DNA from: a bacterium
Lineage (GTDB): Bacteria > Electryoneota > RPQS01 > DYHQ01
Assembly: GCA_030622545.1 (NCBI GenBank)
Contig: JAUXGA010000001.1
Span: 452,690-516,689, forward strand
Reading direction: 5' to 3'
Length of the DNA stretch: 64,000 bases
Shown in pieces: positions 8,655 through 17,866 of this stretch. Position 1 is the stretch's first letter. Every line of letters begins with the position of its first letter. A model generated the notes under the pieces. The model saw only the letters and a list, made by a program, of their open reading frames with translations. It made no database searches and had not been told where the DNA came from. A program made the position numbers and the translations under genes.

Positions 8655-10961
8655 ATGCGACGGATACACGGATTTCTTATCCTTTCATTTCTTGTTTTCA
8701 CTCTGCTTTGTCATGCTGCGGAACCGCCCAAACTTCGCATCTTGGGGATTTCCATCGAAGGGAACCAGACAACCGACGCCGGGCTGATTCGAGCCTATTC
8801 GGGACTGGCCGTCGGCAAGGAAGTCAGCGGCGATGATATTCAGGGAGCTGTCCGGCAACTCTGGCGCTTGGATTTGTTCTCGGATATTCAAATCTTAGAA
8901 GATCGAGAAGTCGCCGAGGGAATCTATCTGATTATTCGCGTGGAAGAATATCCGCGGTTGGAAGAAGTTCAGGTTTCAGGGAATCGAAAGCTGAAAGGCG
9001 ATGACCTGGACGCTGCGCTTGGTTTGACACCCGGACAGGTCTTGCATCCTCGAGATATCGTGCGCCTGAAAAATCGTCTGGAAGAGAAGTACGCTTCGAA
9101 AGGGTATCTGCTGGCGGAAGTGGAAACGGAAACCTATGAGTCAACGAGCACCGGACGGCAGGTCGTGAACGTCGCGATAACCGAAGGCAAGAAAGTAAAG
9201 ATTAAACGAATCGATTTCGTCGGAAACGAAGCTTTTTCAGATAAGACACTGCGCAAGCGCTTGAAGAAAACGCGCCGGAAAACACTTTTCCGCTCCGGGG
9301 AATTCAATGAAGAGAAATTCAGCGAAGACCTGAAGCGGCTGGGAGAATTCTATCGCGCGGAAGGCTACCGGGATTTCGAAGTTGTTTCAGACAGTATTTC
9401 TTACACCTCTGATTTTCGCCGGATGATTGTCTCCATCACAGTGAAGGAGGGGCCGGTTTACCATTACGGAGAAATCACTTGGTCTGGTCAGGAGCTGTTT
9501 TCTCAGAGTTTCCTCGAGGAACATCTCTTAGTGGCTCGCGGCGATCGCTACAACGAGAATAAATTCCAACAGGGCTTGCAGGAAATCGGAGCGAAGTATT
9601 ACGACCGCGGTTACATCTATGCCGGACTTCAACCGGCGGAAACACCGCGCGGCGCAGATACTGTCGATGTTCATATTGCCGTCAGTGAAGGCAATGAGTT
9701 TAAAGTTCATCGCATTCACATCGAAGGAAATACGAAGACAAAAGAAAAAGTCATCCGCCGCGAACTGGTGCTTTATCCCGGAGAGACATTCGATGTCTCC
9801 CGCCTGCGGCGTTCGATTCGTGAAGTTACCATTCTCAATTATTTCGCCAACATTGTCCCGGACGTTGTTCCGGTTTCCGATAATGAAGTGGATCTCTATA
9901 TTAACGTCGAGGAAAAATCCACGGATCAAGCGATGGTATCGGCAGGCTATTCCCAGCGAGACGGCTTTATCGGTACGCTTGGGTTTCAGATGAACAACCT
10001 GCTTGGGAATGGACATCAGTTTTCGCTCGACTGGAATTTCGGTAAAGTCTATCGCTCTTTCTCGATTTCGTTCACGGAGCCGTGGCTTTTCGATACGCGA
10101 ACTCTAATCGGTGTCTCTTTCTTTGATACTCATCGCGGCGGAAGCTATTACGGTTTCGATGAAGATATTATTGGTGGCACCGTCCGTCTGGGAAGACGTT
10201 TGAAATGGCCGGATGATTATTTTCGCCTCGACTATATTTACCGGCTTGATCGCACGGAGTATTCCAATTTCACCGAGAGTTTTCGTACGTCGAATCCGAG
10301 GAGTTTGGTGGAAGACAAACCGCGCTTTTCATCGAGTCTGACGCAAATCGTCACGCGCGACAGTCGTGATGATCCGGAATTTCCTTCCAGCGGTTCGGTA
10401 AACCTGCTTCGAACTGAATTGACGGGTGGAGTTTTAGGCGGCCATGATCAGTTTGTGAAGGCGAATTTCTCATCGAAATGGTACTTACCTTTTCCGGCGG
10501 GTTTTGTGTTGGTTTCGCTCACCGAGGCGGGAGCGCTGGATGGGCTGACGAGTGATCCGGGAGATATTCCTTACTTCGACTATTTCTTTATGGGAGGTAG
10601 TGGTCTTTCTCTGGGAACGAGCCTGCGCGGATATGATGAACGCGCAGTAGGTCCACAATACGCTGGGTATGCGGTTGGAGGGAAGGCGCTTTTCAAGCAG
10701 AGTCTTGAATTGCGTTTTCCGATTCTACGCAACCCGACGGTTTTCCTGCTCACGTTTGCGGAAGCAGGAAATGTATGGCGCAATTTCGAGGAAACCAATC
10801 CTTCGGACTTAAAACGCTCTGTCGGTTTTGGGATTCGACTCTTTATGCCTTTTGTTGGCATGATTGGTCTCGACTATGGTATGGGGCTGGATTACTTGGA
10901 CAGCAATGGACTTCGCACAACGAGGTGGGAACCCCATTTCCAATTCGGGCGCGGATTCTAA
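8655..10961 (+). CDS. bamA: Outer membrane protein assembly factor BamA
   Basis: A 768-residue Omp85 protein: signal peptide of about 21 residues, five POTRA repeats over roughly residues 25-420, then the 16-strand surface-antigen barrel. The conserved barrel loop-6 region reads GLSLGTSLRGYDERAVG, giving LRGY where Omp85 proteins carry the [V/L]RG[F/Y] motif. The chain ends in Phe, as outer membrane barrels do. It inserts beta-barrel proteins into the outer membrane. The neighbours tamB (upstream) and skp (downstream) fit this job. Forty-five bases separate it from tamB, with no clear terminator between them. Confidence 0.97.
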   Translation: MRRIHGFLILSFLVFTLLCHAAEPPKLRILGISIEGNQTTDAGLIRAYSGLAVGKEVSGDDIQGAVRQLWRLDLFSDIQILEDREVAEGIYLIIRVEEYPRLEEVQVSGNRKLKGDDLDAALGLTPGQVLHPRDIVRLKNRLEEKYASKGYLLAEVETETYESTSTGRQVVNVAITEGKKVKIKRIDFVGNEAFSDKTLRKRLKKTRRKTLFRSGEFNEEKFSEDLKRLGEFYRAEGYRDFEVVSDSISYTSDFRRMIVSITVKEGPVYHYGEITWSGQELFSQSFLEEHLLVARGDRYNENKFQQGLQEIGAKYYDRGYIYAGLQPAETPRGADTVDVHIAVSEGNEFKVHRIHIEGNTKTKEKVIRRELVLYPGETFDVSRLRRSIREVTILNYFANIVPDVVPVSDNEVDLYINVEEKSTDQAMVSAGYSQRDGFIGTLGFQMNNLLGNGHQFSLDWNFGKVYRSFSISFTEPWLFDTRTLIGVSFFDTHRGGSYYGFDEDIIGGTVRLGRRLKWPDDYFRLDYIYRLDRTEYSNFTESFRTSNPRSLVEDKPRFSSSLTQIVTRDSRDDPEFPSSGSVNLLRTELTGGVLGGHDQFVKANFSSKWYLPFPAGFVLVSLTEAGALDGLTSDPGDIPYFDYFFMGGSGLSLGTSLRGYDERAVGPQYAGYAVGGKALFKQSLELRFPILRNPTVFLLTFAEAGNVWRNFEETNPSDLKRSVGFGIRLFMPFVGMIGLDYGMGLDYLDSNGLRTTRWEPHFQFGRGF

Positions 10962-11025
10962 GCCGTTCTTTGCAACGCAAGGTTTTAAAAATTCAGATTA
11001 TCAAAATAGCTGATGGGAGTCAGTC

Positions 11026-11550
11026 ATGAAACGCTTATCGTTTACCGTCCTTTTTCTCCTGATTTTACCGGGCATGCTCTCGATTTGTTGGGCACGCGAT
11101 TTGAAAATCGGGTATATTGATTCCGAACGCATTTTAACAGAGTTCCCTGATTCGCAGGAAGCTCAGGCAAAACTTGCTGAGGAAAATCGGGAATGGGAGA
11201 CGCAGGCCGGCAGTATGCGTCAGCAGGTTGTGGATATGGAGAACGAATTGGAACAACAAGCTCTTCTCCTTTCCGATGAGAAAAAGGCTGAGAAGATGGA
11301 GGAACTGCAAGTTCTCTATCTTCAGGCTCAACAATTTCAGCAGGAAATCTGGGGACAGGATGGCAAGCTCTTTCAGAGGAATCTGGAATTAACACGTCCC
11401 GTGGTGGAAAAAATAAACGCCGTCATTTCGAAAATCGGCGACGAAGAAAACTACGACTTCATTTTCGATACGACGCAGGGAAACATCGTCCATGCGAAGG
11501 CGGAATACGAAATAACGGATCGAGTGCTGGAACTTCTGCAGAAGGAGTAA
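11026..11550 (+). CDS. skp: OmpH/Skp-family periplasmic chaperone
   Basis: A 174-residue protein with a signal peptide (cleavage likely after CWA, residue 24) and mature start RDLKIGYIDSERIL, the typical Skp/OmpH opening. A Glu/Gln-rich coiled coil follows (about residues 45-120), and the end YDFIFDTTQGNIVHAKAEYE forms the body domain. Skp trimers hold unfolded outer membrane proteins on their way to BamA, whose gene is directly upstream. The ATG is preceded by TGGGAG, and lpxD follows after only three bases. Confidence 0.94.
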   Translation: MKRLSFTVLFLLILPGMLSICWARDLKIGYIDSERILTEFPDSQEAQAKLAEENREWETQAGSMRQQVVDMENELEQQALLLSDEKKAEKMEELQVLYLQAQQFQQEIWGQDGKLFQRNLELTRPVVEKINAVISKIGDEENYDFIFDTTQGNIVHAKAEYEITDRVLELLQKE

Positions 11551-11553
11551 TTC

Positions 11554-12594
11554 GTGGCGGTTAAGCTCACTGTAAATGAATTGGCTGCCCTCGTCGGTGG
11601 AAAAGTTATCGGCGATGGAGACTGTCTTATCGAAGGCCTCGGCAAGATTGAATCCGCGCGCCCGACGGAAGTGACGTTTCTGGCAAATCCAAGATATGCG
11701 CACTATCTTTCCCAATCGAAAGCGGGCGCCGTTTTAGTTTCCGCAGGGACGTCGGCTTCCGGTACGACATTGATCGAAGTCGAAAATCCCTACATGGCAT
11801 TTCTAACCTTACTCGAAGGCTTTTTTCCACAGGAGCCTTGGGTAAATGTTGGAGTTCATCCCACAGCCGTTTTGGAAGAGGGGGTGGACGTGGATAAGAG
11901 CGCGGCCATCGGAGCTTTTTGTTTTGTCGGCCGCGGGACACGAATCGGCGAACGGACGATTTTATTTCCTCATGTGATTATCGGTCCCGATTGTCATCTT
12001 GGAAACGATTGCAAAATCTACTCACATACGGCGATTCGAGAACGTGTGCATATCGGCAATCATGTCGTTCTTCAACCTGGAGTTGTTTTGGGTTCCGACG
12101 GATTCGGATTTGTTCCGGATTCGGATCGCTATCGAAAAATTCCTCAGGTGGGAACGGTGGTCATTGAAGACAACGTAGAGATTGGAGCGAATACGACGAT
12201 TGACCGAGCTACGCTGGGTGAAACGCGCATCCGTTCAGGTACGAAACTGGATAACTTAATTCAGGTCGCGCACAATGTCGATATCGGAAGCAACAGCGTT
12301 ATCGCAGCGCAAACGGGAATCTCCGGCAGTACGCGCATTGGCAAGGGAGCGCGTATCGCAGGGCAAGTGGGTTTTGTGGGACACATTTCTATCGGAGACG
12401 ACGTGCAAATCGGAGCTCAATCCGGAGTGGGACAAAGTGTTCCGGATAAAACGGTTGTTTCCGGGACTCCTGCGAGGTCACACAATCTTTGGCGCCGCAT
12501 CGAAGCATCGCTTACTCGTTTACCTGATTTATTCCGCAGAGTTCGCGCAATTGAAAAGCAATTGAAGGAAGAGTTACCGGAGAATAAAAAATGA
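11554..12594 (+). CDS. lpxD: UDP-3-O-acylglucosamine N-acyltransferase
   Basis: Third step of lipid A synthesis: transfer of a hydroxyacyl chain from acyl-ACP to the 2-amine of UDP-3-O-acylglucosamine. The N-terminal uridine-binding domain (VTFLANPRYAHYL) is followed by a left-handed beta helix of hexapeptide repeats from about residue 105 to 300. The catalytic His of the family is seen as H240 in NLIQVAHNVDIGSN. The 346-residue length is normal. The start is GTG, with GAAGGAG of the skp end acting as ribosome site. The stop overlaps the next ATG (ATGA). Confidence 0.97.
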   Translation: MAVKLTVNELAALVGGKVIGDGDCLIEGLGKIESARPTEVTFLANPRYAHYLSQSKAGAVLVSAGTSASGTTLIEVENPYMAFLTLLEGFFPQEPWVNVGVHPTAVLEEGVDVDKSAAIGAFCFVGRGTRIGERTILFPHVIIGPDCHLGNDCKIYSHTAIRERVHIGNHVVLQPGVVLGSDGFGFVPDSDRYRKIPQVGTVVIEDNVEIGANTTIDRATLGETRIRSGTKLDNLIQVAHNVDIGSNSVIAAQTGISGSTRIGKGARIAGQVGFVGHISIGDDVQIGAQSGVGQSVPDKTVVSGTPARSHNLWRRIEASLTRLPDLFRRVRAIEKQLKEELPENKK

Positions 12595-13985
12595 CCGGCA
12601 CCAAACAAAGAACCATTGCGAAATCTGTTTCTCTAAGCGGTGTTGGACTCCATACCGGTCATGCGTCGAAATTGACATTCCAGCCGGCGGAAATCAATAC
12701 GGGCATCCGTTTTGTCAGGACGGATTTGCCTGAGAAGCCGGTGGTTCCCGCTCTGGTCACTGAAGTTGTTCTCGTGGATCGCGGAACGACATTAGGGCGG
12801 AATGGAGTAGAAATTCGCACCGTCGAACACATTTTGGCTGCCGTCACTGGTCTGGGAATCGATAACCTCACAATTGAAGTGAATGGAGATGAACCTCCTG
12901 CTGCGGACGGAAGTGCAAAGGACTTTGTGGATGCGTTGATTTCAGCCGAAGTGATTGAGCAGGATGCAGCTCGCGAATATCTGGCTATCGAGAAAACGCT
13001 GGTCTATCACAATGAAGAACAGGGTGTGGATCTGGTTATTGTCCCTTCCAATGAATTTCGAGTGACGTATATGATTGACTATCCCAATCGGTCACTGGGA
13101 ACGCAATATACATCGTTGTATTCTATGGATGAATTCGTCAAGGACTTTGCCCCCGCGCGTACATTCTGTTTGCTTTCCGAAGCGAAATCATTAAAGGAGA
13201 GCGGTCTTATCCAAGGGGGAAATCTTGATAATGCGATTGTGTTCGTTGATCAGGAATTGGATATGTCCGAACTCAAAAATCTGGCGCAGCTTTTTCATCT
13301 GCGCAAAGAAGATCTTGTCCTTGGCGAGGAAACGCTTGGCAATCGCCCGCTGCGATTTCCGAACGAGCCCGCGCGGCATAAAGTCGTGGATCTTTTAGGG
13401 GATCTCGCGCTTGTGGGATTACCGATTCGCGGCCATGTTTTGGCGGCTCGTTCCGGGCATGGAGCTCATATTGAACTGGCGAAGCTCTTGCGAAAAGAGT
13501 ACGAGAAAACTCTAATCACTCGCAAGTACGGCAGCAAATCGGGAACGGGCTATGTATTCGATGCCCAGGCCATCGAACGATTGATTCCCCATCGCTACCC
13601 TATGCTCTTCGTGGACAGAATTCTCGAATTAACTCCGGCGGAGAAAGTCGTTGGCTTGAAGAATGTCACTCGCAATGAACCGTTTTTCGATGGCCATTTT
13701 CCGGGGCATTCCATCATGCCGGGAGTGCTGCTGATTGAAGCGATGGGTCAGACAGGGGGAGTGTTGCTGCTGAATTCGGTCGAAAATCCGGAAAGCAAGG
13801 TGGTTTATTTTACGGGATTGGACAACGTACGATTCCGCAAGCCTGTTATTCCCGGTGATCAAATTATATTTACTGTTGAAATGTCGATGTTTCGACGCAA
13901 TATTTGCAAGATGCGTGGAACCGCCCGTGTGGAAGATGTGGTCGTGGCGGAAGCTGATATGTCCGCTGTTGTTGTCGACCGCTGA
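12591..13985 (+). CDS. lpxC-fabZ: Bifunctional LpxC deacetylase / FabZ dehydratase fusion
   Basis: One 464-residue chain holds two enzymes. Residues 1-300 are UDP-3-O-acyl-N-acetylglucosamine deacetylase ([15 protein letters not shown] zinc-site His, SGHGAHI), the committed step of lipid A synthesis. Residues about 318-464 are 3-hydroxyacyl-ACP dehydratase FabZ ([16 protein letters not shown], catalytic [20 protein letters not shown]). The dehydratase and LpxC pathways compete for hydroxyacyl-ACP, so a fusion may balance them. This fusion is characteristic of Bacteroidetes and other FCB lineages and is the best taxonomic marker in the window. It overlaps lpxD by four bases. Confidence 0.97.
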   Translation: MTGTKQRTIAKSVSLSGVGLHTGHASKLTFQPAEINTGIRFVRTDLPEKPVVPALVTEVVLVDRGTTLGRNGVEIRTVEHILAAVTGLGIDNLTIEVNGDEPPAADGSAKDFVDALISAEVIEQDAAREYLAIEKTLVYHNEEQGVDLVIVPSNEFRVTYMIDYPNRSLGTQYTSLYSMDEFVKDFAPARTFCLLSEAKSLKESGLIQGGNLDNAIVFVDQELDMSELKNLAQLFHLRKEDLVLGEETLGNRPLRFPNEPARHKVVDLLGDLALVGLPIRGHVLAARSGHGAHIELAKLLRKEYEKTLITRKYGSKSGTGYVFDAQAIERLIPHRYPMLFVDRILELTPAEKVVGLKNVTRNEPFFDGHFPGHSIMPGVLLIEAMGQTGGVLLLNSVENPESKVVYFTGLDNVRFRKPVIPGDQIIFTVEMSMFRRNICKMRGTARVEDVVVAEADMSAVVVDR

Positions 13986-14006
13986 TAAAAATTTGGTTTA
14001 AAGATC

Positions 14007-14828
14007 ATGCCAAATATTCATTCAAATGCTCTTGTCGATCCCGGAGCTTCGATTGCCGAAGGTGCTTGTATTGATGCCTTTGCTATTATAGAAGAGAACG
14101 TCACCGTAGGTCCCGGATGCAAAATCGGCAGTTGTACTCGACTCAAATCCGGAACGCATCTGGGAAAAGATATCATTATCGCTCACGGAGCTATTTTAGG
14201 CTCGGAACCGCAAGATTTAAAATTCAAAGGTGAGAAGACGGAGCTCTTCGTCGGTGACCGAACGAATATCCGTGAGTTCTGTACGTTGAATCGCGGAACC
14301 GGCGAGAAGGGGCAGACTCGAATCGGGAAAGATTGTCTCCTGATGACCTATGTTCATGTCGCACATGACTGCATTCTTGGAGATAACGTGATTCTCGCGA
14401 ACTCGGTCAATATGGCGGGTCACGTCGTGATAGAGGATTTCGTTATCGTCGGAGGCATCGTACCAATACATCAGTTTGTGCGCATCGGCTGTCATGCGAT
14501 GGTTGGCGGAGGATTCCGTGTGCCGAAGGATGTGCCTCCTTATATTCTTGCGGGTGGGGAGCCACTTAGTTTCAGCGGCATGAATTCGGTCGGTCTCCGC
14601 CGACGAGGCTTCTCTAATGAAACGCGCAAAGCTTTGCAGCAAGCCTACCGGATTCTATATCGCGCAGGATTGAATGTGAAAGACGCACTGCAGAAGATTG
14701 AAGCAGAGTGCGAGCAAACACCCGAAGTGAAATACTTGGTCGCTTTTGTGCGGGAAACCAAACGAGGAATTCTTCCCGCACCAAAACGCGGTCGTTCCCG
14801 GCCGGATGAAGCGGCTGTGCTGGAATAG
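14007..14828 (+). CDS. lpxA: Acyl-ACP--UDP-N-acetylglucosamine O-acyltransferase
   Basis: First enzyme of lipid A synthesis. It is a 273-residue left-handed beta-helix protein with hexapeptide repeats over residues 5-190 and an alpha-helical C terminus. The catalytic His appears as H120 in YVHVAHDCILGDN. LNRGTGEKGQTRIG and GFRVPKDVPPYILAGG are typical. The order lpxD, lpxC-fabZ, lpxA matches other FCB bacteria. Twenty-one bases separate it from the fusion gene. Confidence 0.97.
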   Translation: MPNIHSNALVDPGASIAEGACIDAFAIIEENVTVGPGCKIGSCTRLKSGTHLGKDIIIAHGAILGSEPQDLKFKGEKTELFVGDRTNIREFCTLNRGTGEKGQTRIGKDCLLMTYVHVAHDCILGDNVILANSVNMAGHVVIEDFVIVGGIVPIHQFVRIGCHAMVGGGFRVPKDVPPYILAGGEPLSFSGMNSVGLRRRGFSNETRKALQQAYRILYRAGLNVKDALQKIEAECEQTPEVKYLVAFVRETKRGILPAPKRGRSRPDEAAVLE

Positions 14829-14858
14829 ATGTTGTCATAATTTCTCAGAATAATTTTC

Positions 14859-15626
14859 GTGTGCAAGAATAGCTTCAGCATTGAGCAAGAACCCGCGCAG
14901 GCGGGACATATTTTAATGGCGCGCGATGCAGACCTTCTGAAACGCGCTTCGCAAGGTCTGCAGGAACCGGTCGTGCGTTTCTATGAATGGGCGCAGCCGA
15001 CAGTGTCTCTCGGATTTCATCAGCCGGAAACGATTCTTGATGCCGAAGCATTAGAGCGAGAACAGATTCCGTGGGTTCGCAGACCCACCGGCGGCGCGGC
15101 GGTTTTGCATTCGCGTGAGTTGACTTACGCTATTGCTCTGCCTCCGGAGCATCCGTGGCAAAAGAACAAATCTGCATCGGAACATATTGGAAGAGCTCTT
15201 GCGCGAGGGTTACGCGCCCTCGGAGTGGAGGCAGATGTGCTCCAGCGAGGTCGCCCTTTGGGAAAACTGCCCGATCGTGCGTCCTGTTTTGTTCGCGCGT
15301 CGCGCTGGGAAGTCTGTGTGCAAGGGAAAAAGATTATCGGAAGCGCACAGCGGATGTTCCAAGGTGCTCTGCTTCAACACGGTTCGATTCTGTGTACGCC
15401 TGCTCATCTTCGTCTCGTCTCACTCCTGAACTTGCCTTCACAAAAAGTTAGGGATGAGCTCTTCTTCCGCTTGAAAACCGCTTCCACGTCTATCGAAGAA
15501 GAGCTGAATCGTCCGGTAAATATGACGCACCTCCGTCAGAAAATGGAAGAAGCCTTTCGAGAGGAATTCACCGAGTCGTGTGAAGAGCAATTCGCGGAGA
15601 CCTTGGAAAGCCAACAGACTCCATGA
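14859..15626 (+). CDS. Lipoate--protein ligase A family (biotin/lipoate transferase fold)
   Basis: A 255-residue BPL/LplA/LipB-fold protein. The key stretches are seen: WVRRPTGGAAVLHSRELTY (the R-x-TGGGAV-H motif, about residues 69-87), the Lys-bearing GKKIIGSAQR (about 160), and LLQHGSIL. These bind the lipoyl- or octanoyl-adenylate. The family includes lipoate ligases, octanoyltransferases (LipM/LipL) and some orphans, and sequence alone does not decide. No lipA or gcvH is adjacent. The start is a GTG; the next in-frame ATG would remove the first 20 residues. The stop overlaps dxr (ATGA), so it is coupled to isoprenoid synthesis only by position. Confidence 0.8.
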   Translation: MCKNSFSIEQEPAQAGHILMARDADLLKRASQGLQEPVVRFYEWAQPTVSLGFHQPETILDAEALEREQIPWVRRPTGGAAVLHSRELTYAIALPPEHPWQKNKSASEHIGRALARGLRALGVEADVLQRGRPLGKLPDRASCFVRASRWEVCVQGKKIIGSAQRMFQGALLQHGSILCTPAHLRLVSLLNLPSQKVRDELFFRLKTASTSIEEELNRPVNMTHLRQKMEEAFREEFTESCEEQFAETLESQQTP

Positions 15627-16804
15627 GCGAAAAGAAAACGATAATTTTACTTGGCGCAACGGGTTCTATCGGAAAAAGCACTCTTGATATTGTGCGCTCG
15701 TTGCCGGATAAATTCCGAGTTCGGGGACTTTCAACTCATCGCAATGTTTCCCAGTTAGCTTCTCTTTCAGCGGAATTCAAGCCGGAAGTGGTTGCTGTTT
15801 CGGATGAAGCGGCTTTCAAGAGCGCGAAAGCGGAGCTTTTCGGAACCGGCGTTAGAGTATTCGGTGGTGACGAAGGCCTATGTCGCTTGGCGGCATGGGA
15901 AGGAACCGAGCGCGTCATCAATGCTGTCGTCGGAGCGGCGGGAATTCGTCCGACATTCGCGGCCGTTGAAGCGGGCAACAGTGTCGCCATTGCTAATAAG
16001 GAAACACTGGTTGCGGCGGGCCCATTGATTCTAAATTTGGCTCGCGAAAGACACGTGCCGATACTTCCTATTGACTCCGAGCACAGTGCAATTTTCCAAT
16101 GTCTGCAAGGTGAATCTTCTGAGAATATTCGAACTATCTGGCTGACGACTTCGGGCGGTTCTGTTTTCGATACCCAACTCGAGGATTTGGATAAGGTGAC
16201 GCCGGCTGTCGCGCTCGCTCATCCCACATGGCAAATGGGGCCGAAAATAACGGTTGATTCGGCGACACTGATGAATAAGGGTCTGGAAGTTATCGAAGCG
16301 CAACGATTGTTTTCGGTATCTCCTTCGCAAATAAAAGTCGTTGTGCACCGGCAGTCCATCATTCATTCCGCCGTCGAATTCTGTGATGGTTCTTTCAAGG
16401 CTCAATTGTCAACGCCGGACATGAGATTGCCGATTCTTTACGCCCTGAGCTACCCGGAACGTATCGAATCAACACTGGTGCCGACTCGTTTAACCGACAT
16501 CGGAACCTTAACCTTTGAAGACGTGCCGCCCCGGAAATTCCCCGCCCTTGAGCTTGCCTATCGTGCGCTCGAAAAAGGAGGAACAGCGCCGGCGGCGCTC
16601 TCGGCGGCTGATGAAGTCGTCGTACAGGGATTTTTGGAGAATAAAATATCATTCTTGCAAATCAGCCGGATTCTCGGCAATGTTCTTGATGCATGGCCGG
16701 ATGAACCTTTGCAGTCTCTCGATGGCGTCTTAAAAGCGGATCAGCGCGCGCGCCAAATGGCTGAAGAAGCATTGAAGCATACAGGAAGTGTTGTAGTCGG
16801 ATGA
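15623..16804 (+). CDS. dxr: 1-deoxy-D-xylulose 5-phosphate reductoisomerase
   Basis: Second enzyme of the MEP isoprenoid pathway, making 2-C-methylerythritol 4-phosphate with NADPH and a divalent metal. It has the N-terminal Rossmann motif LLGATGSIGKSTLDIV, the substrate and metal segment LPIDSEHSAIFQCLQG, WQMGPKITVDSATLMNKGLE, and HRQSIIHSAVEF. The late motif GGTAPAALSAADEVVV has Ser and Asp where NAANE is common, but the Glu is kept. The 393-residue length is normal. Both ends overlap the neighbouring genes by four bases. Confidence 0.97.
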   Translation: MSEKKTIILLGATGSIGKSTLDIVRSLPDKFRVRGLSTHRNVSQLASLSAEFKPEVVAVSDEAAFKSAKAELFGTGVRVFGGDEGLCRLAAWEGTERVINAVVGAAGIRPTFAAVEAGNSVAIANKETLVAAGPLILNLARERHVPILPIDSEHSAIFQCLQGESSENIRTIWLTTSGGSVFDTQLEDLDKVTPAVALAHPTWQMGPKITVDSATLMNKGLEVIEAQRLFSVSPSQIKVVVHRQSIIHSAVEFCDGSFKAQLSTPDMRLPILYALSYPERIESTLVPTRLTDIGTLTFEDVPPRKFPALELAYRALEKGGTAPAALSAADEVVVQGFLENKISFLQISRILGNVLDAWPDEPLQSLDGVLKADQRARQMAEEALKHTGSVVVG

Positions 16805-17853
16805 TTTTTACACTGCTTGCATTTATTGTTGTTCTCGGAGTGATTATCCTCGTTCATGAAACCGGGCATTTCATCGCAGCCCGACTGACGGGGATGCGTG
16901 TCGAACGGTTTTCCATTGGATTTCCTCCGCGCATCGCAAGTAAAACAATCGGAGATACTGAATTTGTTCTTGCATGGATTCCGCTGGGCGGCTATGTCAA
17001 AATTGCGGGAATGATCGATGAGTCGATGGACAAGAAATCGATTACGGGCGCGCCGGACGAATTCATGTCCAAGAATCCACTGCAGAAAATTTTCGTGCTG
17101 AGCGCCGGTGTGTTGATGAATTACATCATGGCCGCAGTGATTATCACCGGATTGACATTGACGATGGGTATCGCTCACGTGGGTGAACCTATCATTGGCG
17201 AAGTGACGCCGGACTATCCTGCGGAGGCCGCCGGATTGCTGCCGGGTGATAGAATTGTGAGCGTCGGCGACAGCAGCGTTTCCGATTGGACGGATGTTGT
17301 GGGCTTTATTTCGCACGGCGCGGATACCGTCCACTTGACACTCGCTCGCGAAGATTCCCTGTGGTCGCTGGCTATCCCGACGATAGAAATAGAAGACAAA
17401 GGCGGAACGAGACGCGTTATCGGAATCGTTACAGCGGTAACTTTCGAAAAAGCTTCTGTCGGCGAAAGTCTGGGACAGGGAATCCGATTCTGCACCATGA
17501 CAACCGGGAGCATTTTAGGTTTCTTTAAGCAACTTGCGTTTGGGCAAGCGAGCGTTCAGGATCTTGCCGGGCCTGTGGGAGTCGCGAAACTCTCCGGAGA
17601 AAGTGCACGTCAAGGACTGGGGACGTTTCTTTTCTTTTTGGCATTTGTCAGTGTTTCTATCGGTTTTCTGAATATTTTGCCTCTTCCCGTATTGGATGGA
17701 GGTCACATCGTTTTCGTCCTCGTTGAAGCGGTGATTCGCCGTCCGATTTCGACGAAAGTAAAACTCATCATTCAGCAGACAGGATTTGTGCTGCTAATTC
17801 TCCTCATTCTAATTGTAACGTATCATGATATTTTACGCCTTCTCGGACGATAA
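16801..17853 (+). CDS. rseP: RseP-type intramembrane site-2 zinc metalloprotease
   Basis: A 350-residue membrane protease. The active-site HETGH (H19, E20, H23) lies in the first membrane helix and the third zinc ligand in LPVLDGGHIVF near residue 298. A single PDZ domain (about residues 128-200, IIGEVTPDYPAEAAGLLPGD) lies between; E. coli RseP has two, while single-PDZ forms are common outside Proteobacteria. Further membrane helices are at about 100-120, 280-300 and 325-345. The family cleaves anti-sigma factors and signal-peptide remnants. It follows dxr directly, as in most diderm clusters. Confidence 0.95.
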   Translation: MIFTLLAFIVVLGVIILVHETGHFIAARLTGMRVERFSIGFPPRIASKTIGDTEFVLAWIPLGGYVKIAGMIDESMDKKSITGAPDEFMSKNPLQKIFVLSAGVLMNYIMAAVIITGLTLTMGIAHVGEPIIGEVTPDYPAEAAGLLPGDRIVSVGDSSVSDWTDVVGFISHGADTVHLTLAREDSLWSLAIPTIEIEDKGGTRRVIGIVTAVTFEKASVGESLGQGIRFCTMTTGSILGFFKQLAFGQASVQDLAGPVGVAKLSGESARQGLGTFLFFLAFVSVSIGFLNILPLPVLDGGHIVFVLVEAVIRRPISTKVKLIIQQTGFVLLILLILIVTYHDILRLLGR

Positions 17854-17866
17854 ACAGCGACAACGG

